Source of the DNA: Streptomyces sp. Y2F8-2
GTDB lineage: Bacteria; Actinomycetota; Actinomycetes; Streptomycetales; Streptomycetaceae
Assembly (NCBI RefSeq): GCF_014905555.1
Contig: NZ_BNGS01000013.1
Coordinates: forward strand, 1 to 64,000
DNA: 64,000 bases
Direction of reading: 5' to 3'
Of the stretch, positions 17,107 through 24,245 are shown in pieces. Position 1 is the first letter of the stretch; each line of letters starts with the position of its first letter. A program made the translations under genes and the position numbers. Under the pieces are notes generated by a model. The model had not been told where the DNA came from and did not search any database. It saw only the letters and a list, made by a program, of their open reading frames with translations.

Positions 17107-17425
17107 GACTGGCTCCTCCGAGCATGACGACCACCCGGCACCGGCACGCGGGCGACTGTTCCAGAATCGTCGAGGCACGGGCCAGGGACGACAGTCGAAT
17201 GACTTAATGTCGGCCGCCCTCAGCACACGGGGCCGCAGCGGGCCCTACTGCCCGGGCCTGGTCGAAGCGAGGAAAGAATTCACATCGGCGCTATGTGTGT
17301 GGCTGTGTGTGCCGATGGACGGCAAATGTGAACAACTCCCTCATCTCCCCTTCACGATTGCGCCGACCGCTCCGGCACGGCAGAGTGTTCCAACTGCCGG
17401 AACCGGCAAGGGAGATACCCTCACA

Positions 17426-17447
17426 CCGTCACGTCATGACGTCACGG
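17426..17447. promoter_or_regulatory. Near-perfect 22-bp palindrome upstream of transglycosylase gene
   Basis: CCGTCACGTC-ATGACGTCACGG has an ACGTCATGACGT core and one mismatched pair per arm. It ends 20 bases before the GTG of the lytic transglycosylase gene. A repressor here could block ribosome access or transcription. The gap 17107-17467 contains nothing else I can identify. Confidence 0.5.
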
Positions 17448-17467
17448 ACGTACCGGAAGGGAAGCGC

Positions 17468-18151
17468 GTGAGTCGGATATCGGTCCGGGGAGTCGCAGTG
17501 GCCTCGGCCACGGCGGTCACCGCTGTCGGAAGCGTTGTCGGAGTCGCCTCGGCCGACACCCAGCCGTCGAACGACGCCGAGGCGACATCGGCCGACGCGA
17601 CGCTCCTCGCGGACATACCCGCGGGCCGGCAGGCGCAGGTGCAGTCCGCGTCGCTGACGCAGCAGGCCGACGCCCAGGCCGTCGCCGCGGACGCGAGCGC
17701 CAAGAAGGGCGCCGAGGAGGCGGCCCGCAAGGCGGCCGCCCAGACCGCGGTCGCGAAGAAGGCGGCGGCCCAGGAGGCCAAGGAGCGCGCCGAGGCGAAG
17801 GCCGCGGCCAACCGCGACAGCGCCCGCGACTCCTCCAGCTTCCCGGGCCAGAGCAGCTACACGGTCGCGCAGATCCAGGCCATGGCGAGTCACATGGTCG
17901 CCGCGGACCAGTTCCAGTGCTTCAGCAACATCGTGGACCACGAGTCCGGCTGGAACTACCACGCGGTCAACGCCTCCTCCGGTGCCTACGGTCTCTTCCA
18001 GGCCCTGCCCGCCGGCAAGTACGCCTCGGCCGGCGCCGACTGGCAGACCAACCCGGCCACCCAGATCAAGTGGGGCCTGAACTACATGAACACCAGCTAC
18101 GGCAGCCCCTGCAAGGCCTGGTCGTTCTGGCAGGCCAACCACTGGTACTGA
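17468..18151 (+). CDS. Secreted lytic transglycosylase-like cell-wall protein
   Basis: The 227-residue protein has a Sec signal (VSRISVRGVAVASATAVTAV with an ASA-D cleavage site near residue 35). An Ala/Lys/Glu-rich coiled-coil-like linker follows (about 70-120: AKKGAEEAARKAAAQ, then VAKKAAAQEAKERAEAKAAA). The C-terminal domain contains IVDHESGWNYHAVNASSGAYGL, with the catalytic-type glutamate in HESGW, and ends KAWSFWQANHWY. This matches the transglycosylase-SLT-like proteins of Streptomyces that cut peptidoglycan during growth or germination. GTG 17468 follows GGAAGGGAAG. No cyclic-di-AMP riboswitch of the kind found before other Streptomyces wall hydrolases could be made out. Confidence 0.9.
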   Translation: MSRISVRGVAVASATAVTAVGSVVGVASADTQPSNDAEATSADATLLADIPAGRQAQVQSASLTQQADAQAVAADASAKKGAEEAARKAAAQTAVAKKAAAQEAKERAEAKAAANRDSARDSSSFPGQSSYTVAQIQAMASHMVAADQFQCFSNIVDHESGWNYHAVNASSGAYGLFQALPAGKYASAGADWQTNPATQIKWGLNYMNTSYGSPCKAWSFWQANHWY

Positions 18152-18275
18152 GATCCTTCGGGCCGGATCGGCGACCCGCGGTCGAGTCCGCGCATGTCCC
18201 GCTCGCGCGGACACACTTGGAGTAGGGGCATAGAGTCGACAGAAAACATGTGTTTCGGGGCCCGAGGGACGAAGT

Positions 18276-18628
18276 ATGAACGGAATGCCGCAGGACGCCG
18301 GTCCGGTTCAGGACGCGGTCCTGACGCGGGCCGCGCAGGCGGGCGATGTGTCCGCGCTGGCCCAGCTGCTGGAGCGGCACCGGCCCGGGATGCGCGCGGT
18401 GGCGGTCAGCCTGCTCGAGCCGGGCGCGGACGTGGACGACGTCATGCAGGACGCGGCGCTGGTGGCGCTGCGGCGGATCGTGGACATCCGCGATCTCGAG
18501 GCGGTGGGACCGTGGCTGCGCATGGTCGTCCGCAACAGCTGCCGTACTCTGCTGCGCGCCTCCCGGCGCGTCGAACCGGTGGCGGAGGTTCCGCTGCCGC
18601 CGGACGGCGGCACGCCCGAGCAGGTCAG
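18276..18628 (+). pseudogene. ECF sigma factor, 5' portion only
   Basis: From ATG 18276 the product reads as an ECF sigma factor: LTRAAQAGDVSALAQLLERH, then region 2 with DVDDVMQDAALVALRRI and the DNA-melting part VGPWLRMVVRNSCRTLLR. A linker PVAEVPLPPDGGTPEQ follows. Related proteins continue with HIEEHALRDW and region 4. Here the frame breaks immediately after PEQ and region 4 is missing. Without region 4 the protein could not recognise a -35 element, so the gene is probably non-functional. A GGACGAAGT stretch lies upstream. The sequence after the break belongs to another family (next entry). Confidence 0.82.
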
Positions 18629-18712
18629 CACATCGAGGAGCCCGAACTGTTCGCCGGCGCGGTCCGCGACTTCGTCCTCGGGACCCGCGCCGAGCGGGAC
18701 GGCGCCGTCTAG
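18629..18712 (+). pseudogene. C-terminal tail of an alpha/beta hydrolase fused to ECF remnant
   Basis: In another frame the DNA after the break encodes HIEEPELFAGAVRDFVLGTR and a stop at 18710-18712. This is the usual C-terminus of alpha/beta hydrolases, with the catalytic histidine followed by (I)EEPE-F---V--FL. The ECF family also has HIEE at this point, so a short homology (CACATCGAGGAG, 18629-18640) may have been the joint of an illegitimate recombination. That reading is inference. Confidence 0.6.
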
Positions 18713-18769
18713 GTGGCGCGGCGGTTGTCACGGGTGCCGGTCCGGGCCGTTCCGGGCGGGCACCCGTGG

Positions 18770-18945
18770 CGACGCCCGAGATGTTGTCCGCCCGGTTGAC
18801 GGGTTTCAACACGCCGACCGCCCCTGTCTCCGGCTTCGAGATCACCGACCTGGCCGGCCTGCGGCCGCATGGCCGACGGCAGCCTGCTGCGCGGCCACCG
18901 CGTCGACTTCCACACCGTGACCCTGATCACCGTTGTCGCCGCTGC
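18770..18945 (+). pseudogene. AraC-type regulator N-terminal fragment
   Basis: TPEMLSARLTGFNTPTAPVS, then GFEITDLAGLR, then after a frame change MADGSLLRGHRVDFHTVTLIT resembles the N-terminal cupin domain of AraC-family regulators (HRVDFHTVTLIT is typical). It has a frame break near 18868 and no DNA-binding domain. It is the third unrelated fragment in under 700 bases. Confidence 0.5.
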
Positions 18946-19007
18946 GGAAGACCGTGCTGGAGGCCGGTCATCTCTTGGCGATGCCCGTCCGTCTTCTCCG
19001 CGCCGGT

Positions 19008-19742
19008 TCAGGAAGGCGCGCCGGTCAGGACTTGCACCTTGCCGGTGTCGAGTGAGTAGTAGGCACCGACGACCGCCAGGGAGCCCTTGCGCACCAGCGG
19101 GGCGAGGTCCTGGTTGGAGCGAAGGGCGGTAGCGGTCAACCTGACCTGGGCTCGTGCCATCGTCTCGACCGGGTCGGCACCGCCCTCCCTCACCGCCTGC
19201 TCGTACGCCGGCCGCAGAGCTTTGACGACCGCCTGGAGGTTGCCGGGCAGAGGTTTGCCGTCACGCATGGACTGATACGCCGCTTTGACGGCACCGCAGC
19301 GTTGATGACCGAGGACGACGATGAGCGGCGTGCCACTCGTCATGGGTCCGTACTCGACAGAACCGGTGACCACCGGGTCGGCCGCCTGTCCGCCCGTGCG
19401 CATCACGTAGAGATCACCCAGCCCGGTGTCGAAGAGAAGTTCAGGTGGCACTCGGGAGTCGATGCACGACAGAACCGCCCCGAAGGGCTCCTGTTCCTGA
19501 GCCACGAACTGGCGCCGGTCCGGATCCCGGTCGGGATGCTGAAGGTTTCCGCTCACCCAGCGTCCGTTGCCATCCATCAGCCTCGCGAACGCGGTGGCGG
19601 GCGTGGTCGGCCGCGCTCCGGGCGAAGCACTGCTCCCCGCCGTGCCGGCGCTCGTCGACGAACACCCCGCAAGCGCGACCGTGGCGCCCACGAGTGAGCC
19701 GGTGAGCACAGCTCTACGGTTCGGACGCCCTGCTGTGCCCAT
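19008..19742 (-). CDS. Beta-class carbonic anhydrase, exported, lipoprotein-like
   Basis: The 244-residue protein begins with an RR-containing signal (GRPNRRAVLTGSLVGATVALAG) ending in a lipobox LAGC with C27. It is therefore probably exported by Tat and lipid-anchored outside the membrane. The beta-carbonic anhydrase zinc ligands are C93 and D95 in SCIDSR, then H146 and C149 in GHQRCG; R97 completes the Asp-Arg dyad. It interconverts CO2 and bicarbonate, here outside the cytoplasm, which is less usual than the housekeeping cytoplasmic form. Start ATG 19742 gives the complete signal peptide. The gene stands alone among decayed sequence on both sides. Confidence 0.92.
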   Translation of the reverse strand: MGTAGRPNRRAVLTGSLVGATVALAGCSSTSAGTAGSSASPGARPTTPATAFARLMDGNGRWVSGNLQHPDRDPDRRQFVAQEQEPFGAVLSCIDSRVPPELLFDTGLGDLYVMRTGGQAADPVVTGSVEYGPMTSGTPLIVVLGHQRCGAVKAAYQSMRDGKPLPGNLQAVVKALRPAYEQAVREGGADPVETMARAQVRLTATALRSNQDLAPLVRKGSLAVVGAYYSLDTGKVQVLTGAPS

Positions 19743-20519
19743 CGGTCGTTCCCCTCTGTGCCACTGGAACCCGTGCCTGCCTGATGACCAGGCCGATTGT
19801 TCAGCGTGGTGAGGGTGGCCTGGCGGCAGGCACGCGTGGGCGGGGACTGCTTTGCCCCCGACGGCCCACGGGTGAGACCGGCGATGGCCGGCTCCCGGTC
19901 ACGGTCGATTGCGGCGGCGAGGGGTGTGGGGACTGGAGGTCGTCCTTCGAACGGGACGAACACCCGCAGAAGCACGCGGGGGTGTCGGCGAAGGCCGCCT
20001 CGCCGCCATGGCCGGCCGGAAGCGCACCTGCGCGGCGGAGGCTCGACGTATTGTCGTCGGAGCGGTCGGCAAGGCCCTCGGATCAGCGTCGGCCAAGCCC
20101 GCTTCCGAATGACGCACTGCCTCCTGACCGCTGACGCCGGCAGACGCCCGCATGCGCGGCGGCTGCCGGTGGTGGGCGCCACAGCGGCGCCCGATGAAGA
20201 CACCAGGCACTTGGCCCCCGCGTGGCCCGCCGTCCCGGGACCGGCGGGCCGGCGCTTCGAGAGGCGCCGTCGCGGGGTAACCGGAACATACGCCTCCGCT
20301 CGCTGAAACGGAAGACCTCTCGGGCGCTCGCTTATGCGTTCGAACAGAAGAAGACCGTGTCGCCTGGCGACGCGGGAGGGGCGGCGGGCGGCCGGCGCCG
20401 CACGGGCGGCCGGCACTCCGCCTGCGGCCTTCGGCCGCGAGGGCTACAAGGTCCGGCGGCGACGCAGGTCGGCCACAACGCACCGCGGTCACGAGCCGGG
20501 CGTTCGGCTGCGGTCATCT
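19743..20519. other. Gap with no recognisable gene
   Basis: About 780 bases upstream of the carbonic anhydrase gene show no coding signal I trust. Open frames on both strands are Arg/Pro-rich. It should contain the carbonic anhydrase promoter, but no clear -35/-10 pair was chosen. Confidence 0.45.
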
Positions 20520-20710
20520 TGTCGCTCAGTGCCGCCAGTGTCGTGCCTGGAATCGATCTGGCTCGGTTGACGGCGATGACCGTGGCGATGACGGAAGTCA
20601 GGTCGATGGCGGCGCCGACGTAGAACGGTGCGGTGCAGCCGAGGCCCGCCGTGATCGCCAGGCCTCCGGCCCAGGCGCCGAGGGCGGCGTCGCCGCAATG
20701 CGGGCCCTGT
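20520..20710 (-). pseudogene. C-terminal fragment of an MFS transporter
   Basis: The minus strand encodes ALGAWAGGLAITAGLGCTAP, then FYVGAAIDLTSVIATVIAVNRAR, the usual penultimate and last helices of Cmx/AraJ-like MFS exporters. Nothing upstream (above 20710) belongs to the family, because the glyoxalase-like gene begins there, and the frame runs on past the normal end. It is a relic of a transporter gene truncated on its 5' side. Confidence 0.55.
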
Positions 20711-20731
20711 GACGGTCGGTCACCCGCCGTC

Positions 20732-21121
20732 TCAATGGCCGGTGGTGGCGTTCCAGTCGACCAACTGGACGATCACGCCGTTGGGGCCCCGTACCTGGAA
20801 AGCGCGCTCGCCCCACTCTTCCTCGGTCAGCGGCATGGTGATCGTGACGCCTTCGGCGTGCAGGCGCGCCAGCTCGCCCTCGAGGTCGTCGACGACGAAG
20901 GCGAGGATGAGTCCGGCCGCGTGCTCGTCGCGCTGGTCCGCCGGGAGCGTCCGAAGCCCCCGCCGCAGGAAGACGACGTTCATCCCGACGTCGTCGCGCG
21001 TCAGGGACGCGAACCCGTCGGCGGCCATCTCCTCACGGAACCCGAAGTGCGTGCGGAGGAAGGCACTGGAGGCCTGGACATCGTCGACGTTGAGTGACAC
21101 GGCACTGGAAGTGACCTTCAC
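20732..21121 (-). CDS. VOC-superfamily (glyoxalase/bleomycin resistance-like) protein
   Basis: The 129-residue protein has one vicinal-oxygen-chelate module pair: NVDDVQASSAFLRTHFGF at the start and the C-terminal GPNGVIVQLVDW, where the final acidic or neutral ligand position lies. Such proteins bind a divalent metal and act as lyases, dioxygenases or drug-binding resistance proteins. The fold alone does not tell which. It is divergently transcribed from a TetR gene, with a 31-base palindrome between them, so it is probably induced by the small molecule the regulator senses. A self-resistance or detoxification role is likely but inferred. Confidence 0.87.
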   Translation of the reverse strand: MKVTSSAVSLNVDDVQASSAFLRTHFGFREEMAADGFASLTRDDVGMNVVFLRRGLRTLPADQRDEHAAGLILAFVVDDLEGELARLHAEGVTITMPLTEEEWGERAFQVRGPNGVIVQLVDWNATTGH

Positions 21122-21148
21122 GGGGGCTCCTCTGATGTCGGCTCATTC

Positions 21149-21179
21149 TCTGTACGACGTACAATGTACATCGTACAGA
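21149..21179. promoter_or_regulatory. 31-bp imperfect palindrome between VOC and TetR genes
   Basis: Arms TCTGTACGA and TCGTACAGA flank the centre CGTACAATGTACA. The whole is symmetric apart from two mismatched pairs and the central base. It lies between the divergent starts at 21121 and 21205, in the position expected of the TetR operator. Confidence 0.8.
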
Positions 21180-21204
21180 GATGGGATGCGAGAAGATTGG
21201 GCTC

Positions 21205-21993
21205 GTGCCTACCGACCGAACCAGCGCCGGCGACCCGGCCCGCACCCTGCAGCTGCTGTGGCGTGAGGCCGCCCCCGACCGCGGCCGCGGGCCACGGCGC
21301 GGGCTGAGCATCGACGCGGTGGTCGAGGCGGCCACCGCCATCGCCGACGCCGAAGGCCTCGACGCGGTGACCATGCGCCGCGTCGCCCAGGAACTCGGCG
21401 TGGTGCCGATGACGCTCTACACCTACGTCCCCGGCAAGGCCGAGCTGCTCGACCTCATGCTCGACGCCGCCTACGCCCGCATGCCCCGCACGGACACAGC
21501 CGGACAGCCCTGGCGCCGACGCGTCACCGCCATCGCCGACGAGAACAAGGCACTCTTCGAACGCCACCCCTGGGCCGCGGCCGTCTCCACCTCCAGGCCC
21601 CCGCTGGGACCGGGACTGATGCAGAAGTACGAGCACGAGCTGGCCGCGTTCGAAGGCCTCGGCCTGAGCGACATCCACATGGACGACTGCCTCACCTACC
21701 TGCTCACCTTCGTCCAGGCATGCGCCCGCGCCGCCGCCGACGCCCGGGCCGCCCAGCACGACAGTGCGATGAACGACGAACAGTGGTGGCAGGTCAACGC
21801 CCCGCTCCTGGCCCGGGTCCTCGACCCGGACACCTACCCCACCGCCGTCCGCGTCGGCACGGCGGCAGGCACGGCACACGGCACCGCCTACGACCCCGAC
21901 CACGCCTACGCCTTCGGACTGCGACGTACTCTCGACGCCTTCGCCGCCCTCATCGACGAGTGCCGCGACACGAGCGCACCCACCTCGACGTAA
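21205..21993 (+). CDS. TetR-family regulator with TetR_C-type ligand domain
   Basis: The protein has 262 residues from the GTG at 21205. The helix-turn-helix is at about 30-75 (LSIDAVVEAATAIADAEGLD, then MRRVAQELGVVPMTLYTYVPGKAELL). The long C-terminal domain is of the TetR_C_1 kind seen in many Streptomyces drug-responsive repressors. An in-frame ATG at 21181 directly abuts the palindrome, so the GTG giving VPTDRTSAGDPARTLQLLW is preferred. It is divergent from the VOC gene and probably represses it and itself at 21149-21179. The 140 bases after it, before the AhpD-like gene, hold only a promoter region. Confidence 0.9.
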   Translation: MPTDRTSAGDPARTLQLLWREAAPDRGRGPRRGLSIDAVVEAATAIADAEGLDAVTMRRVAQELGVVPMTLYTYVPGKAELLDLMLDAAYARMPRTDTAGQPWRRRVTAIADENKALFERHPWAAAVSTSRPPLGPGLMQKYEHELAAFEGLGLSDIHMDDCLTYLLTFVQACARAAADARAAQHDSAMNDEQWWQVNAPLLARVLDPDTYPTAVRVGTAAGTAHGTAYDPDHAYAFGLRRTLDAFAALIDECRDTSAPTST

Positions 21994-22133
21994 CGACGTC
22001 AAGCCGGTGCCGGGTCAGCGCGCCCCGCCCTGGAGGGTGGCGGGGAGACGCAGGTCACATCCGTCCATGTCACAGGGAGTCCGGCTACCCCGTCTCAGGG
22101 GTGTAGCCACCGACGACCACGGAGGAGCACAGC

Positions 22134-22607
22134 ATGGACGCGCGACTGAACTACCTCGCCGACCCGACCGCCGGCAAGGCCCTCAAGCACCTCATGACGG
22201 CAGGCAAGACGATCAAGGACTCGCGGCTGCCGGCTGCGACGCAGGAGCTCGTCGCCCTGCGCGTGAGCCAGATCAATGGCTGCGCCGTCTGCATCGACAT
22301 GCACACCAAGGAGGCCGCTGCTGCCGGCGAGGCCCCGGTGCGGCTGAACCTGGTGGCGGCCTGGCGGGAGGCCACGGTCTTCAGCGAGGCCGAGCGTGCC
22401 GCACTGGAGCTGGCAGAGCAGGCCACCCGCATCGCGGATGCGGCCGTCGGGGTCACCGACGAGGTGTGGGCGCGTGCCGCCAAGCACTACGACGAGGAGC
22501 AGCTGACCGCCCTGGTGGTCCTGGTCTCCTTCATGAACATGGTGAACCGGCTGAACGTCGTCACCCGGCAGCCGGCCGGCAACTACGAACCCGGACAGTT
22601 CCACTGA
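22134..22607 (+). CDS. Carboxymuconolactone decarboxylase/AhpD-like peroxidase-type protein
   Basis: This 157-residue protein has the AhpD-like core: LPAATQELVALRVSQINGCAVCIDMH, with the redox CxxC in GCAVC (about residues 48-51) and the following histidine, as in AhpD-type alkylhydroperoxidases. It is followed at once by an ECF sigma factor with a SnoaL-like tail. Genes of the ECF41 group are characteristically next to a carboxymuconolactone decarboxylase, oxidoreductase or epimerase gene that they control. GGAGGAGCACAGC precedes the ATG. It probably works in redox or thiol stress, but the substrate is unknown. Confidence 0.92.
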   Translation: MDARLNYLADPTAGKALKHLMTAGKTIKDSRLPAATQELVALRVSQINGCAVCIDMHTKEAAAAGEAPVRLNLVAAWREATVFSEAERAALELAEQATRIADAAVGVTDEVWARAAKHYDEEQLTALVVLVSFMNMVNRLNVVTRQPAGNYEPGQFH

Positions 22608-22696
22608 ACGTCACGGGTACGGAGGAGAGTACGGAAGAAGCCGCCTGTGCCCACCAGTTCGGCCGGGTGGGCGGGGATGCGGGGGAAGGGGTCGGC

Positions 22697-23620
22697 GTGG
22701 GAAAGGTCGAGGACTTCGAGGAGCTGCGCCCGCTGCTGTTCTCGATCGCCTACCGGATTCTGGGCAGCGTGAGTGAGGCGGAGGATGCGGTGCAGGAGAC
22801 GTGGCTGCGCTTCGACGCCTCGGTGACCCGGCCCACGTCGACCAGGGCTTTTCTCTCGGCCGCGGTGACACGGATCTCGATTGATGTGCTGCGTTCTGCG
22901 CGGGTGCGACGCGAGGAGTACGTCGGACCGTGGTTTCCGGAGCCGCTGTTGAGCGATCCTTATCAGGACCCGGCGCGCTCGGTCGAACTGGCCGACTCGG
23001 TGTCCATGGCGGCGCTTCTGTTGCTGGAGCGGCTCAGCCCGTTGGAGCGGGCCGTCTTCTTGCTGCGTGAGGTGTTCGCCTTCGGGTTCGACGAGATCGC
23101 CGCGGCGGTGGGACGTTCGGAGGCGGCCTGCCGGCAGCTCCTGGTGCGGGCGCGGCGGCACATGGAGGCCGGGCGGCCGCGGTTCGCAGCGGACCGTCAG
23201 GAGCGGCAGGAGCTGGCGACGCGGTTCTTCGACGCCCTGAAGCACGGCGATGTGGGCGGGCTGCGGAATCTGCTGGCCGCCGACGTGCAGTTGGAGGGGG
23301 ACGGCGGCGGCAAGGCCCCGCAACTGGCCAAGGCCGTCGTCGGCGCGGACAACGTGGCCCGGGTGCTGGGCAGCGTCTTCCCCCGGCTGACCCGGATCGC
23401 CGTGACGTTCGAACCGCACGAGATCAACGGCCAGCCCGGTGCGATCTTCCGCGACCGCGACGGCAGGATCCTGCACACCTTGGTCCTCGAGGTGCTCGGC
23501 GGGCAGATTCAGGCCATCCGCGTGGTGATCAATCCCGACAAGCTCGGCCACCTCGGGCCGGTCGCCGATGCCTGGGCCATCGACCGGGAGGTGAAGCAGG
23601 CCCGTAGGCAGTCCCACTGA
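22697..23620 (+). CDS. sigJ: ECF41/SigJ-type RNA polymerase sigma factor with SnoaL-like C-terminal domain
   Basis: The 307-residue protein combines sigma region 2 (LRPLLFSIAYRILGSVSEAE, then DAVQETWLRF), region 4 (LSPLERAVFLLREVFAFGFD, then IAAAVGRSEAACRQLLVRAR) and a C-terminal domain of about 130 residues starting near F175 (TRFFDALKHGDVGGLRNLLA). That SnoaL-like extension, with the family NPDKL motif present as INPDKLGHL, is the ECF41 hallmark and modulates activity in place of a separate anti-sigma factor. GTG 22697 follows GGGGGAAGGGG. The adjacent AhpD-like gene is the expected target. Confidence 0.93.
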   Translation: MGKVEDFEELRPLLFSIAYRILGSVSEAEDAVQETWLRFDASVTRPTSTRAFLSAAVTRISIDVLRSARVRREEYVGPWFPEPLLSDPYQDPARSVELADSVSMAALLLLERLSPLERAVFLLREVFAFGFDEIAAAVGRSEAACRQLLVRARRHMEAGRPRFAADRQERQELATRFFDALKHGDVGGLRNLLAADVQLEGDGGGKAPQLAKAVVGADNVARVLGSVFPRLTRIAVTFEPHEINGQPGAIFRDRDGRILHTLVLEVLGGQIQAIRVVINPDKLGHLGPVADAWAIDREVKQARRQSH

Positions 23621-23671
23621 CTCCGACTGTGGTGCCGGGCCCAGGCACCAGCAGGGCGCCGTCGTCGGAGT
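23620..23671. terminator. Bidirectional terminator between sigJ and tpg
   Basis: ACTCCGAC (23620-23627) pairs with GTCGGAGT (23664-23671), enclosing an inner hairpin GGTGCC/GGCACC. It separates the convergent sigJ and tpg genes. Confidence 0.6.
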
Positions 23672-23675
23672 GCGC

Positions 23676-24230
23676 CTACAGGTCGAACTCCACGTGCTCC
23701 ACGTCGGTGAACTGCACCTCCAGGCCCTGGGCGCGACGGCCGCGGTCACGGAAGTAGATCTCACCCAGGCCCTCGGCTGCGATGTCGCGCAACTGCTGCT
23801 CGGTGGCCCCCTGTTCCTGCGCGTCGAAGAGACGGGCCGCGAACTCGGGGGGCAGTGCCACCGTCAGGTGACGCTGCCGCGGGTCGTCGGTCGTGCCCGG
23901 GGCGGCGGTGTAGCCGAAGCGGGCGCGGGTGTCGATGACGATGCCGGTCCTGCTGGCCGCCTGTTTCTTGGCCCGGGCGCGGACCTGCGGCTGCCAGCGC
24001 CGGCGGACTTCGCGCTCGAGCCGCTCGGCGAGCTCCGGTCTGGGCTTCCTGAGCTGGTCCTTGACATAGCGTTCGACGGTGCGCTGGGTGATGCCGAGCA
24101 GCTCGGCCACTGCCCTGGTGCCCTTGAGCTGCTTGACGAGGTACCGCATCCGGGCGCCGGCGCCCTGGGGGATCGGGCGGGTGAACGCCTTCTGCAGGAC
24201 CTCTTCGAGGCCGTCCCCGACCGTGTCCAT
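23676..24230 (-). CDS. tpg: Telomere terminal protein Tpg
   Basis: At 184 residues this is the exact size of Streptomyces Tpg, the protein that becomes covalently attached to the 5' ends of linear replicons and primes end-patching DNA synthesis. Recognisable stretches are LQKAFTRPIPQGAGARMRYL, LLGITQRTVERYVKDQLRKP (the helix-turn-helix-like part), WQPQVRARAKKQAA, HLTVALPPEFAARLFDAQE and the terminal FTDVEHVEFDL. It is the second gene of a tap-tpg operon, 15 bases after tap, the conserved arrangement. Its presence indicates that the window belongs to a linear chromosome arm or linear plasmid. Confidence 0.97.
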   Translation of the reverse strand: MDTVGDGLEEVLQKAFTRPIPQGAGARMRYLVKQLKGTRAVAELLGITQRTVERYVKDQLRKPRPELAERLEREVRRRWQPQVRARAKKQAASRTGIVIDTRARFGYTAAPGTTDDPRQRHLTVALPPEFAARLFDAQEQGATEQQLRDIAAEGLGEIYFRDRGRRAQGLEVQFTDVEHVEFDL

Positions 24231-24245
24231 CGGTCAGCCCCTTTC

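Noticed and set aside
17227..17467. Possible cyclic-di-AMP riboswitch before the lytic transglycosylase gene
   Set aside because: The conserved ydaO-type loops and stems could not be found; only a palindrome is clear.
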